Of a stretch of 64,000 nucleotides of DNA, positions 26,392-35,010 are shown piece after piece. The first letter of the stretch is position 1. Each line of letters starts with the position of its first letter. Both the position numbers and the translations under genes were made by a program. The DNA comes from Gammaproteobacteria bacterium (GTDB taxonomy: Bacteria > Pseudomonadota > Gammaproteobacteria > Pseudomonadales > Pseudohongiellaceae). The DNA is taken from assembly GCA_029245395.1 (NCBI GenBank), contig JAQWPL010000024.1:26887-90886 (forward strand). The letters are read 5' to 3'. The notes beneath the pieces are model-generated. The model searched no databases and had not been told where the DNA came from. It saw only the letters and a program-made list of their open reading frames with translations.

Positions 26392-27357
26392 ATGGCTCAT
26401 GAGTTACCGGGAACAACCCTGTCCGGACATCACCACATTACTATTGGTGTAAGCAATCCGCAGGAAGATTTCGATTTTCACACCAAGGTACTTGGCTTGA
26501 AATGCGTCAAGCGAACCCTTTTTTACGATGGCGATGTACCTATTTACCATTTGTATTATGGCAATGATGTCGGTTTAGAAAGCTCTCTACTGACTACCTT
26601 TCCTCTTTCGCACTTAGGTGTCAAAGGCAAGCATGGCAGTGGGCAGGTCGCCACCGTAAGCTTGTCAGTGCCGGAGGATGCATTGGGTTACTGGTCAGAC
26701 CGTTTAAAAGAACACGGCATGGAAGTGACTGAAAACGAACGCTTTGGTGAAAAACACCTGGATTTCGTCTCTCCCCATAATATTAATATGTCCCTTGCTG
26801 GTGTGGCTGAAGATGGCCGTGAGCCGTATTCCAATGGCCCTGTACCAGCAGAGATGATGATAAGGGGAACCCATTCTGCCGGCATTTCCACTCGCGATAT
26901 GGAATTCATGGCGGAGTTCATGGAAATCGGTTGGGGCTCACGTGTTGAAGCCGAGGAAAATAATCAGGTGCGTTATGCTATGGGGGAAGGGGGGTCAGGT
27001 ACCTATACTGATTTCTTTATTGAACCCGAGCGCAGCTCTGGCAGTTGGACCGTCGGAGAAGGGGCAATTCACCACATGGCCTACAATGTGCCTAATTTGG
27101 AAGCCCAGATGAAAATCAAAAAGTTTCTCGAAGGAATCGGTTATACGGATTGCTCGGATGTCAAAGACAGGGGGTATTTCGATTCAGTCTATGTACGAAC
27201 CCCATCGGGGGCTTTGTTCGAAGCCTGCTGCTCCCATGATCCTTCGTTTCAATGCGACGAGCCAATTGAATCGTTAGGCACTCAACTGATGATGTCACCA
27301 CAGGTGAAGAAGAATGTTGAAGAAACCCTGTCGATCATAGGGAAGATAGACGGGTAA
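26392..27357 (+). CDS. VOC-family ring-cleaving dioxygenase/glyoxalase-like protein
   Basis: A 321-residue cytoplasmic protein with two vicinal-oxygen-chelate modules. The first opens with LSGHHHITIGVSNPQEDFDFH and KVLGLKCVKRT, the second half with EGAIHHMAYNVPNLE and ends with GALFEACCSHDPSF, placing His, His and Glu metal ligands as in MhqO-type ring-cleaving (hydroquinone) dioxygenases. The aromatic substrate cannot be inferred. It has the ribosome binding site GAGAGGAT. Confidence 0.82.
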   Translation: MAHELPGTTLSGHHHITIGVSNPQEDFDFHTKVLGLKCVKRTLFYDGDVPIYHLYYGNDVGLESSLLTTFPLSHLGVKGKHGSGQVATVSLSVPEDALGYWSDRLKEHGMEVTENERFGEKHLDFVSPHNINMSLAGVAEDGREPYSNGPVPAEMMIRGTHSAGISTRDMEFMAEFMEIGWGSRVEAEENNQVRYAMGEGGSGTYTDFFIEPERSSGSWTVGEGAIHHMAYNVPNLEAQMKIKKFLEGIGYTDCSDVKDRGYFDSVYVRTPSGALFEACCSHDPSFQCDEPIESLGTQLMMSPQVKKNVEETLSIIGKIDG

Positions 27358-27383
27358 TCATCAGAAAAAGAAAAAAGGGCTAC

Positions 27384-27433
27384 AAAAAAGGGGTCAGAGC
27401 CACTTGAAAATCAAGTAGCCCTGGTCCTTTTTT
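27384..27433. repeat. REP-like palindrome with GGTCAGAGCCAC core
   Basis: An imperfect inverted repeat flanked by A-run and T-run (AAAAAAG...CTTTTTT), with the centre CACTTGAAAATCAAGT. The same centre and GGGTCAGxGC arm occur at 47566-47613. It lies between two + strand genes and may also act as a terminator for the VOC gene. The sequence resembles termini associated with REP/RAYT elements. Confidence 0.65.
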
Positions 27434-27583
27434 ACTCCTATCTATATCAGTTTCTATTATGAATAAAATATGGAAATCACCTATACAGGACAGGAAGAGC
27501 AGTATCATTGGCCTGTATAAAGTAATTTATAGTTATTGGAAATAATACCACAACACTCCAGGGGCTTTTGGCTCTACTTATCT

Positions 27584-29776
27584 ATGAACTGTTTCTTGAG
27601 AAATCGTATTGTTCTGTTCCTGATATTTTGTCTGCTGACAGTCAGTGAGGCATTTGCACAGGTCGACAATATCGGTAACGAAGGTGTCCGCATCTTCGAA
27701 CCTATCTATTACATAGAATTTGATCCAGTCACTGCGCTTGATTTGGTAAATCGTACTCCTGGTTTTAATTTGCAGTCACAATCGGGAGGCAGGGGTCTGT
27801 CTGGTGTCCGATCTAATATATTGATCAACGGCGAGCGGCCACCTCCCAAGGGTCAATCTATTTGGCAGCAGCTTTCCGATACGCCCTATACCAATGTGAC
27901 ACATATCGAGCTTATTGATACTGGTGCGGCACTAGACATTGATATGCAGGGTTATACCCAGGTGGTTAATGTCATTCTTGATGTTGATCGAACAAATTTT
28001 TATGAATTATCTACTGATTACAGTAAGGAAGGTTCTGGAGAGATTAATCAACGCAACGAACGAGCATTGCAGCTTGATGCTACTGCTTCATTCTCATTGG
28101 GTAAACACGAATTTAAATTAAATGGTGGTAAAGAAGATCGCAGCAACAAGTCACCCGCAGATTTTATTTCTATTAATCCTGGTAATCCTGAGCTTAGATT
28201 ATCCAGCCCCGATGAGTCAGAAAGAGATAATCAATTTTTGGATTTGAGCTCAATTTTTAATCTGAACAATAAAAGTATGCTTTCAATGAATGCGCAATTT
28301 TACCGCGAAACAAATTTTTCGGCGCCAATAGCCTCCTCTGGAGGTCAGGATGCACTCAGCTCGGTACGTCGAACATCCACGGGTGATGTTGAGAGGCAGG
28401 AATTTTCTGCCGAATACCGTAGACCATTTGGTGCGCGCAGCGAGATGATGCTTGCGGTGGTTGATTCGCGCGATATTAATGAATCCAGGTCTTCTTTTTT
28501 GGAGGAAGATTCACTCCTGTCTTCGGTCAGAAGCAGAGAGTCGGGAGAATCTGCTGCACGGCTTCTTTTGTCTAACCGAATTACTGACAAAATTACTTTG
28601 CGCTCTACTTTATCCACTGCGTTTAATTACTTTGAAGGCACTTTTCAGTCTTTTAATAATGGCTCGCTACTTGATCTTGATGGTAGCGATAGCAGGGTGG
28701 AAGAGGATCGTCACTCCCTTCAAGTTGAAGCTGACTGGAACTGGCGAGATAACTGGATATTACGTGGCGCTATAAGTGGCGGTGCCTACACTATCAATAC
28801 CCAGGAATTATCCAGTGGAGCACAATCCGAAACCAAAGGCAGGGGGTCAGTTGTCTATCGTCTAAAGGAAAGAACGACCATAACCTATGAATCTCGTTAT
28901 GAAGTAGGTCAGCTAAGTTTTAATCAGTTCCTGGCTTCATCCAACCTGTCCTCTGATGTTCTCCAGGCAGGTGCGGGGAGTCTCCTGCCAGAGCGTCAAT
29001 GGAATCATTCAATAAGTTATGACCAAAGATTTGGCGACAGGGGTGTATTGAAATTCGGTTTGAGTCATCAAAATGTACAGAATCCGGTGCGATCCGTGCC
29101 TTTGTCAGATACTCGAGTAGTTTCCCAGAATACATCTCCGGAAAAAATTAATCGTTTTAATGTGTCTTTTGAATATCCTTTCACGCGCTTTGGTCTGGAG
29201 AGCCTGGTCTTGAATACCGGGGTTACCATTACTGATTCTGAGACCATTGATCCAGTAACCGCTATAAAACGTGAAGTGCCGTGGGCTGCCCCAATTCAAT
29301 GGTCTCTTGGCATGAGAAAAAATCCAGGTCAGGGAAAATGGACCTGGGGCTTCAATGTCTTTAATCGAACCTTTAATGATAATTATTCAGTAAGGTCTTT
29401 TCGTGAGCGCGATCGTAGTTACGAATGGCGAATGTTTGCAGATTGGGAAATCATAAGTCTATTCAAATTAAGTGCACGAATAGAAGGGCCTCGTACTGAA
29501 AGAAATGTAATAAGCTTTTTTTCTTCTATCCGACAAGCAGGTATCGATCCTTCCTTTATTTCAGGTACTAACAGCAAAAGGGATAGCTCAGCCTCTTTTT
29601 CGGTCGAGTGGAGGCGTACACGGAACCTGGAAGTCATTGCCAGTATTAATACCCGGCCTAGGTTTCAAAATGAACAATTTTTACGTGCCTTTGGCGAAAC
29701 AACAAGCTCAATGCAAACTAGAGAGATCGCACAAACGCCACGATTTCAAATTCAATTTCGTTTTTATACTCAGTGA
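27584..29776 (+). CDS. Outer-membrane TonB-dependent receptor-like beta-barrel
   Basis: About 730 residues. A leader (LIFCLLTVSEAFAQ) precedes a plug-like domain: YYIEFDPVTALDLVNRTPGF, GGRGLSGVRSNILINGERP and HIELIDTGAAL. The rest is alternating amphipathic strands ending in a terminal aromatic strand (IQFRFYTQ), as in outer-membrane barrels. No clear TonB box is seen. Ligand unknown. ATG at 27584 gives the leader directly; an upstream ATG at 27536 would add 16 residues. Confidence 0.8.
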   Translation: MNCFLRNRIVLFLIFCLLTVSEAFAQVDNIGNEGVRIFEPIYYIEFDPVTALDLVNRTPGFNLQSQSGGRGLSGVRSNILINGERPPPKGQSIWQQLSDTPYTNVTHIELIDTGAALDIDMQGYTQVVNVILDVDRTNFYELSTDYSKEGSGEINQRNERALQLDATASFSLGKHEFKLNGGKEDRSNKSPADFISINPGNPELRLSSPDESERDNQFLDLSSIFNLNNKSMLSMNAQFYRETNFSAPIASSGGQDALSSVRRTSTGDVERQEFSAEYRRPFGARSEMMLAVVDSRDINESRSSFLEEDSLLSSVRSRESGESAARLLLSNRITDKITLRSTLSTAFNYFEGTFQSFNNGSLLDLDGSDSRVEEDRHSLQVEADWNWRDNWILRGAISGGAYTINTQELSSGAQSETKGRGSVVYRLKERTTITYESRYEVGQLSFNQFLASSNLSSDVLQAGAGSLLPERQWNHSISYDQRFGDRGVLKFGLSHQNVQNPVRSVPLSDTRVVSQNTSPEKINRFNVSFEYPFTRFGLESLVLNTGVTITDSETIDPVTAIKREVPWAAPIQWSLGMRKNPGQGKWTWGFNVFNRTFNDNYSVRSFRERDRSYEWRMFADWEIISLFKLSARIEGPRTERNVISFFSSIRQAGIDPSFISGTNSKRDSSASFSVEWRRTRNLEVIASINTRPRFQNEQFLRAFGETTSSMQTREIAQTPRFQIQFRFYTQ

Positions 29777-29843
29777 TAAGAATTGATTTCATTCAGTCAC
29801 TTAGAAAAAGTGGCTTCAACTCCTTTAACTTCCCCTTTCATTA

Positions 29844-31091
29844 TTAAACATAAAGTCCGGCCACGTAGCCGGAAGACCATGCCCACTGAAAATTGAAACC
29901 GCCAAGATGGCCGCTGACATCCAGCACCTCGCCGATAAAGTACAACCCGGGGGTGTGGTTTGCTTCGAAAGTTTTCGAACTGATGCCTTCGGTATCGACA
30001 CCGCCCAAAGTGACTTCAGCAGTGCGATAGCCTTCGGTTGCCGACGGTTTTAAATTCCAGACATTCAGCTTCTCTCCAATGGTGATGAGTACCTGGTCCG
30101 ATATTTCAGCCAGGGGTTTTTCTGTCAATTCCGGCCACCATAGTTCCTGTAATGCCTCTGTCAGTGCCCGGGGAAGTTTTTGTTGCACGACAGTTTTCAG
30201 CAGGCTTTTGCTTTTAGACTGTTTGGCATCGCACAGCCAAGCCCGTGTGTTCATATCAGGTAACAGGTTAATGGTGATAGTGTTTCCGGGTAGCCAATAA
30301 CTGGAGATTTGTAGAATAGCCGGTCCGCTGATGCCACGATGGGTAAACAGCAGGCTTTCCCGGAATCGCTGCCCGTTACAATGCACTTCAATATCGGTTG
30401 ATACACCGGACAATTGTTCACAGACAGTTTTTAATTCATCCGTAAACATGAAGGGCACTAGTCCTGCGCGGCGTTCGGTTAGTTGTAAGTCAAACTGGCG
30501 GGCAATGTCATAGCCCATGCTGCTGCCGCCCAGAGTGGGTACTGACAGTCCTCCGGTGGCAACAACCAGGGAATCGCATATCAGCGTGGCTTGTTGAACC
30601 GGGGTTTTTCCAGCTTGGGAAATATCCAGCTGGTAGCGTTTTTCTGTTGAGTCTTCAGCAGCCAACGGTTTGATACTGTTTATTTCGCAATGAGTGTGGA
30701 TAGTGACACCCGCCTGAGTACATTCGTTTTCAAGCATCATCAAAATTTGATTTGCTGATTCCTTGCAGAATAGCTGCTGGTGCTTGCGCTCCTCAAAACT
30801 AATACCATGTTTTTCTACCAGTTTGATAAAGTCCCATTGGGTATAGCGGGACAGTGCTGATTTGCAGAAGTGTGGATTGGCTGACAGGAAATTTTCTGGC
30901 TCAACACTGTAGTTGGTGAAATTACAGCGCCCGCCACCAGACATCAGAATCTTCTTGCCTATTTGGTTGGATTTTTCCAGGACGATCACGTGGCGCCCGC
31001 GTTGGGCTGCTGTTAGCGCACACATCAAGCCGGCAGCGCCGCCACCCAAAACAATGGCATTGCAGTTTTCTGAACTGGAATTTTTATTCAA
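29844..31091 (-). CDS. HI0933/YhiN-family FAD-dependent oxidoreductase
   Basis: A 415-residue flavoprotein: FAD Rossmann motif VLGGGAAGLMCALTAAQRG, the family phrase KKILMSGGGRCNFTN, a middle VVATGGLSVPTLGGSSMGYDIA, and the C-terminal GEVLDVSGHLGGFNFQWAWSSG. These are diagnostic for the HI0933-like family (YhiN/BaiN), sometimes annotated as aminoacetone oxidases; the true substrate is uncertain. The start is ATG at 31091. It sits 53 bases downstream of the PAS gene on the same strand. Confidence 0.92.
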   Translation of the reverse strand: MNKNSSSENCNAIVLGGGAAGLMCALTAAQRGRHVIVLEKSNQIGKKILMSGGGRCNFTNYSVEPENFLSANPHFCKSALSRYTQWDFIKLVEKHGISFEERKHQQLFCKESANQILMMLENECTQAGVTIHTHCEINSIKPLAAEDSTEKRYQLDISQAGKTPVQQATLICDSLVVATGGLSVPTLGGSSMGYDIARQFDLQLTERRAGLVPFMFTDELKTVCEQLSGVSTDIEVHCNGQRFRESLLFTHRGISGPAILQISSYWLPGNTITINLLPDMNTRAWLCDAKQSKSKSLLKTVVQQKLPRALTEALQELWWPELTEKPLAEISDQVLITIGEKLNVWNLKPSATEGYRTAEVTLGGVDTEGISSKTFEANHTPGLYFIGEVLDVSGHLGGFNFQWAWSSGYVAGLYV

Positions 31092-31142
31092 AGGTAGGCC
31101 TGAATAGGTGGAGTGAAAAAATAAACAGCGGAAAAATTAAAA

Positions 31143-31168
31143 GGTCAGAGCAAGTAGCTCTGCCCCCT
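31143..31168. repeat. Short GGTCAGAGC palindrome at the 3' end of the PAS gene
   Basis: GGTCAGAGC and GCTCTGCCC arms flank AAGTA. The arm is related to the REP-like elements at 27.4 and 47.6 kb and overlaps the last codons and stop of the PAS gene. Confidence 0.5.
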
Positions 31169-32341
31169 ATGGATCAAGTCCAGCGCATTTTTCAGCATCT
31201 CACCTGATTCCGGTATGATTGATTCAGCGCCAACTACCTGAAGCAGTTCTCCAGTATTACCCCAGATAACACCTTGTGCGCGGACCACTACCCAAATCCA
31301 ATCACCTGATTTGTTTTTCAGGCGATAAGAAGACGAATATTCGCGAGTATTTCCTGTGGAAAAGTTCTGGAGTTTATTGAGTACTTTTAATTTATCCTCC
31401 GGGTGCAACAAGTCTTCCCAGAAAGGAATATCATTGATTATATCGCCAACTTCATAACCCAACATGCCTAACCAACTGTCACTGTATTTCATTTGTCCGG
31501 ATTTAATATTCATATCCCAGACCCCACCATTTGATTGTCCCAGCAAGGAATTAAATCTTGCATCATCAAAGTCACTAAAATTTCTGACCATCATATTGTT
31601 TGTTTGCTTGTGTTTCAGGGTAGTGTGGAGTTTTTCAAATTCCTCTTGATCAAATTGCAGTTGATTCTCTAACTCAATTATTTTTTCTTCCAGTTCAATT
31701 TTTTCAGACTCAATGACTGAAAGCAGCTTGCTGACTTCAAACTGCTTCTTAAGACTGTAAAAAACTGTCTTGTGCATCCTCAAAGCGATAAAGAGAATAA
31801 ACACCAGGAACAGGAATAGTGAGCAACCGATGACAAATGTCAGCTCACGGTCTAGGAATATCAGATAGAGAGCGCCAGGTAAAATGGCTGGAATAGAAAA
31901 GACTGCAAAACTATATTTAAGGCTTGCTAGTGTTGCCGCTGAGCCTGTAACCAATCCGCCCAATAAGAAAACTGCAGCAATGAGATGAATTGTCTGTTTT
32001 GGTGGCACTATCAGGATGAGCTGTAATCCCCAGCCCAATCCTGAAAGGAAAACTCCTCCAACATATATTTTCAGCCAAACCTTTATATTGTTTTCGTTTT
32101 CTTGTGCTCTGGTATATCTGTATGCCAGATGCTCTCTACAGAGGGTTACAAACAGGATATACGCATCCCAGTACAACAATGCAGAGCGGTTGGCTACTGG
32201 CCAAAGAACCCACACTAAAAAGGAAGAGATGAGAACAACGGACCAGTTGGAATAGTTTAGATTTTTGTATAGGCAGTCAACTTGATTTAGAAGAAGTTTG
32301 CTGTCTGGGTTTTGGATAATTTCTTTTTGCATGACATCCAT
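31145..32341 (-). CDS. Membrane-bound PAS-domain sensor without output domain
   Basis: A 398-residue protein. The N-terminal ~200 residues carry about six hydrophobic segments, then a coiled coil (residues ~205-245, IESEKIELEEKIIELENQ) and one PAS/PAC domain (WDMNIKSGQMKYSDSWLGMLG, then YRLKNKSGDWIWVVVRAQG). No kinase, GGDEF or transducer domain follows; the protein ends soon after the PAC strand. The last codons (GQSYLL) lie inside a GGTCAGAGC-type palindrome, so the end may have been truncated by that element. It might signal through a separate partner. Confidence 0.8.
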   Translation of the reverse strand: MDVMQKEIIQNPDSKLLLNQVDCLYKNLNYSNWSVVLISSFLVWVLWPVANRSALLYWDAYILFVTLCREHLAYRYTRAQENENNIKVWLKIYVGGVFLSGLGWGLQLILIVPPKQTIHLIAAVFLLGGLVTGSAATLASLKYSFAVFSIPAILPGALYLIFLDRELTFVIGCSLFLFLVFILFIALRMHKTVFYSLKKQFEVSKLLSVIESEKIELEEKIIELENQLQFDQEEFEKLHTTLKHKQTNNMMVRNFSDFDDARFNSLLGQSNGGVWDMNIKSGQMKYSDSWLGMLGYEVGDIINDIPFWEDLLHPEDKLKVLNKLQNFSTGNTREYSSSYRLKNKSGDWIWVVVRAQGVIWGNTGELLQVVGAESIIPESGEMLKNALDLIHRGQSYLL

Positions 32342-32653
32342 TCCAATGTTTCTTTTCCTTTTCCAATTGTGACGTATCCATGGTTCTAAAAGATCTGAAT
32401 GAAAAGATTCGCCACTAATTTAAATGCAAGTAACTACTTTTATACTAATTGATATTCCCTAAGCAAAAATATATCTCATTTCTGTGATGAGTATCATAAA
32501 ATATTAAACTGATTCGTTAAAAACTAAGCGTTTTCCTTAGGTGTTTAAGGCAAATGATGGCTTTTTAATATCAGGGAAAAAAGAAGTATGCTCAGTCAAG
32601 CTAGGACTTAATGGGGACAAACCAGGTTTTCTCATAAGAAACGTTGTCTGACC
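32342..32653. other. Intergenic region without recognised gene
   Basis: About 310 AT-rich bases upstream of the PAS gene and downstream of the secreted-protein gene, both on the - strand. It should hold the promoter of the PAS gene, but I could not pick out convincing boxes. A GGGGACAAACC ... GTCTGACCC pair near 32612-32654 may be a decayed palindromic repeat. Confidence 0.4.
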
Positions 32654-33439
32654 CTATTCATCATAGGTATGCCAGTTGTCATAATCTGGCAGGGTGATTC
32701 GATTTTCCCAAAACCCTTTGTTGTTTTCGTTGCAGGAATATTCCAGTAATCCGAAACCACCTTGCATGCGGCGAAAAGTGCGCTGGTTGCTAAAGGGCTC
32801 AGAGTAGTAAATGGGATCATCGATGGTAATTTCATAATTTATGCTGTCAGCATCCTGCAGGGTAAATCGTTCAGTCACAGTAATGGCATGGCTGTGAGGA
32901 TGGCCAACAGTATCCAGACGGGTTTTGCCGTTGTAGTTACTAGTACTCACTACAAGAGTGTCGCCATCCCAGACACCATGGGAGTTGCCATACCAGGTAG
33001 CTGGAATACGGTCAGTTGTATCTTCGCCGCCAATTTTGAACGAGTGATGCCAGGTGTTTACTTCAAAGAGATAGGCAAAGGCTGTATCAGTCTGGAAAAA
33101 CTGAACCGGGTTAGGGGAGTTCATGGATCGGACATGGCCGAAGGGCAGGCAGGCTCCGGTGTAATCGCCATCAGTAGCATTGTAATTGTCGAAATTCAGT
33201 TTTCCTGCTGCAGTAAAGGGCAGCTCACCTGGGCCAAACTGGTTCCTGTTGTTACTCCTGGCCATGTCGGGGACATAGGGGAATTCCCAGATCCCGTTTA
33301 GATCAGGTTTGCCTGAGGAGGTTCTGGGAACGTCGCCGCCCTGCGCAAAACTCTGAAGTGACAAAACAGGTGCTATAAAGAGAAGCAAGACAATAGAAAA
33401 AGGTCTAAAGATTATATGTATCAAATTAAGGTGGTTCAT
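32654..33439 (-). CDS. Secreted protein paired with DUF6152 (second copy)
   Basis: A 261-residue exported protein (leader ends LQSFAQGG) beginning SGKPDLNGIWEFPY. It shares HGVWDGDTLVVST and TIDDPIYYSEPF blocks with the protein at 4447-5112. The added LNFDNYN, CLPFGHVRSMNSP and NTWHHSFKIGGEDTTDR parts make it longer. Function unknown. It lies 18 bases downstream of a DUF6152 gene on the same strand; at the first locus the order of the two is reversed. Confidence 0.85.
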   Translation of the reverse strand: MNHLNLIHIIFRPFSIVLLLFIAPVLSLQSFAQGGDVPRTSSGKPDLNGIWEFPYVPDMARSNNRNQFGPGELPFTAAGKLNFDNYNATDGDYTGACLPFGHVRSMNSPNPVQFFQTDTAFAYLFEVNTWHHSFKIGGEDTTDRIPATWYGNSHGVWDGDTLVVSTSNYNGKTRLDTVGHPHSHAITVTERFTLQDADSINYEITIDDPIYYSEPFSNQRTFRRMQGGFGLLEYSCNENNKGFWENRITLPDYDNWHTYDE

Positions 33440-33457
33440 TATTTTTCCCCAGTGCGC

Positions 33458-33883
33458 TTAGCGGTTGCCTGCCCGTGAAAATACCGGCGTGCCATCTTCC
33501 AGCGTTATTACCCGCGTGCTGCAAGTATTGGATCCATCCCTGGCCGGATTGGCTTGTGCCTTGATGATTGTCCCTGCTGGTAAGTCTTCCTTTCTCCAGC
33601 CCAACCTGATCAATTGGTTGGGCGAGCCCATTTCACACTGCCAAGCAGCAACGTTGCCATTTTCCGCCATCACATCCATATAAAACCAGATATGGGGGTT
33701 TGTCCATTCCACTTCTGTAATTGAGCCGCGCAACTCGAAACTCACTGAAGTATCAAATTCACCAACCAGAGAATGATGGGCCAGAGCTGCGCTTATTGTG
33801 GTAAATGCGGTGATAAGAGTTGCGCTAAGAACTGAAAAAAATTCTATTGAAAATAGCCGCTTACGTTTGCCTGGAGCTTGCAT
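33458..33883 (-). CDS. DUF6152 family secreted protein (second copy)
   Basis: A 141-residue protein with a leader ending AALAHHSLVGEF, followed by RGSITEVEWTNPHIWFYMDV and MGSPNQLIRLGWRKEDL, clear DUF6152 signatures matching the copy at 5151-5534. It ends with ARDGSNTCSTRVITL. Unknown role in the periplasm. It is the first gene of a two-gene - strand operon, divergent from the MBL-fold gene. Confidence 0.87.
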   Translation of the reverse strand: MQAPGKRKRLFSIEFFSVLSATLITAFTTISAALAHHSLVGEFDTSVSFELRGSITEVEWTNPHIWFYMDVMAENGNVAAWQCEMGSPNQLIRLGWRKEDLPAGTIIKAQANPARDGSNTCSTRVITLEDGTPVFSRAGNR

Positions 33884-34071
33884 ATTGTTTCCTTTTATAT
33901 GTCTATGTTAAAAATATTGGCACCTATATACTCGAAAACGATAAAATCTCTAAAAAAGAGTTGCCGGTATTTAATAACAGCCGGTAGATTCATGTCCAGC
34001 GGCATATGTTGATGAAAAGTCCTCGAATAAATATGAAAAATTACAGCTTCGGAATTACTTGCAGGAACCCT

Positions 34072-34992
34072 ATGCACATAACTGCCATCCTCCCGATTAT
34101 GGTGATGATCATCTTTTGTGTGAGCGCTGTAAAGGCACAATCCCCTGAACTGGAAATTCACCCACTTTCGGACAAGATGTTATTTATACAAGGTCCGGAT
34201 TCAAACGTGCTGGCCGTTAATACCAGCGAAGGTATTATCCTGGTCGATGGCGGCCATGCTTCCTGGTATGACAGTCTGCGTCAGGTTGTCGAAGACCAAT
34301 TTCCCGGTATTCCCATCAGGGCGCTCATTAATACGCAGTGGCATCCCCAGCAAACCGGTGCCAATGTCCCTCTGGGAATGCAAGGAGTAGAAATAATAGC
34401 TCACGAAAACACCATGCTCTGGCTTAGCACCGAAGTCTCGCAACGATGGTCGGGGCAGGTGTTTCCACCATTGCCAAAGGTAGGAATACCAACCACCACG
34501 ATCTGGGATGACGGCGTCATGCAAATCGGTGATCGTAATGTGCATTACGGTTTTATGTGGACTGCTCATACTGATGGCGATATCTGGGTGTACTTTGAAG
34601 AAGAGGATGTGCTCGTTACTGGCGGGCTAGTCTCCAATGGTCGCTGGCCTGAGATTGACTGGTCCACTGGAGGCTACATTGGTGGCTTGCTGGATGGTTT
34701 CGTCTCGCTACTTACTGTGCCTACCTCGCAAACCACAATTATTCCGGCATTTGGGGGCATCATGCCCCTCGACGAGCTAAAAGCGCAAAACCAGATGTAT
34801 CTGACTATTTTTGATCGACTACATGCCCAGGTTATCCAGAGTTTCGATGTTGAGGATATACTGGCAGAGAATCCCGCTGATGAATTCACTGATAAAATGG
34901 GTGACCCCACTCAGTTTATGACCCAGGCATTTCAAAGTTTTAAGAGGCGTTATCGAGATTCGCAAAATTTTAGAATGTTAAATATTCCATGA
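34072..34992 (+). CDS. Secreted MBL-fold protein with degenerate metal site
   Basis: About 306 residues with a leader (MVMIIFCVSAVKAQ). The metallo-beta-lactamase fold is recognisable from LFIQGPDSNVLAV, GIILVDGGHASW, the IRALINTQWHPQQTGAN segment and MWTAHTDGDIWVYF. The usual HxHxDH motif is reduced to QWHPQQ, so at least one metal site is probably lost or altered. The DGD after AHT is kept. Start at ATG 34072, because GCAGGA lies just upstream and it gives a clean leader. It precedes the second DUF1592 gene by 18 bases, suggesting membership of that operon. Confidence 0.8.
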   Translation: MHITAILPIMVMIIFCVSAVKAQSPELEIHPLSDKMLFIQGPDSNVLAVNTSEGIILVDGGHASWYDSLRQVVEDQFPGIPIRALINTQWHPQQTGANVPLGMQGVEIIAHENTMLWLSTEVSQRWSGQVFPPLPKVGIPTTTIWDDGVMQIGDRNVHYGFMWTAHTDGDIWVYFEEEDVLVTGGLVSNGRWPEIDWSTGGYIGGLLDGFVSLLTVPTSQTTIIPAFGGIMPLDELKAQNQMYLTIFDRLHAQVIQSFDVEDILAENPADEFTDKMGDPTQFMTQAFQSFKRRYRDSQNFRMLNIP

Positions 34993-35010
34993 GAATCAAC
35001 ATAAAGCACC

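Noticed and set aside
32762..33301. 179-codon + strand open frame
   Set aside because: It is antisense to the secreted protein at 32654-33439, which has a leader and a paralogue.
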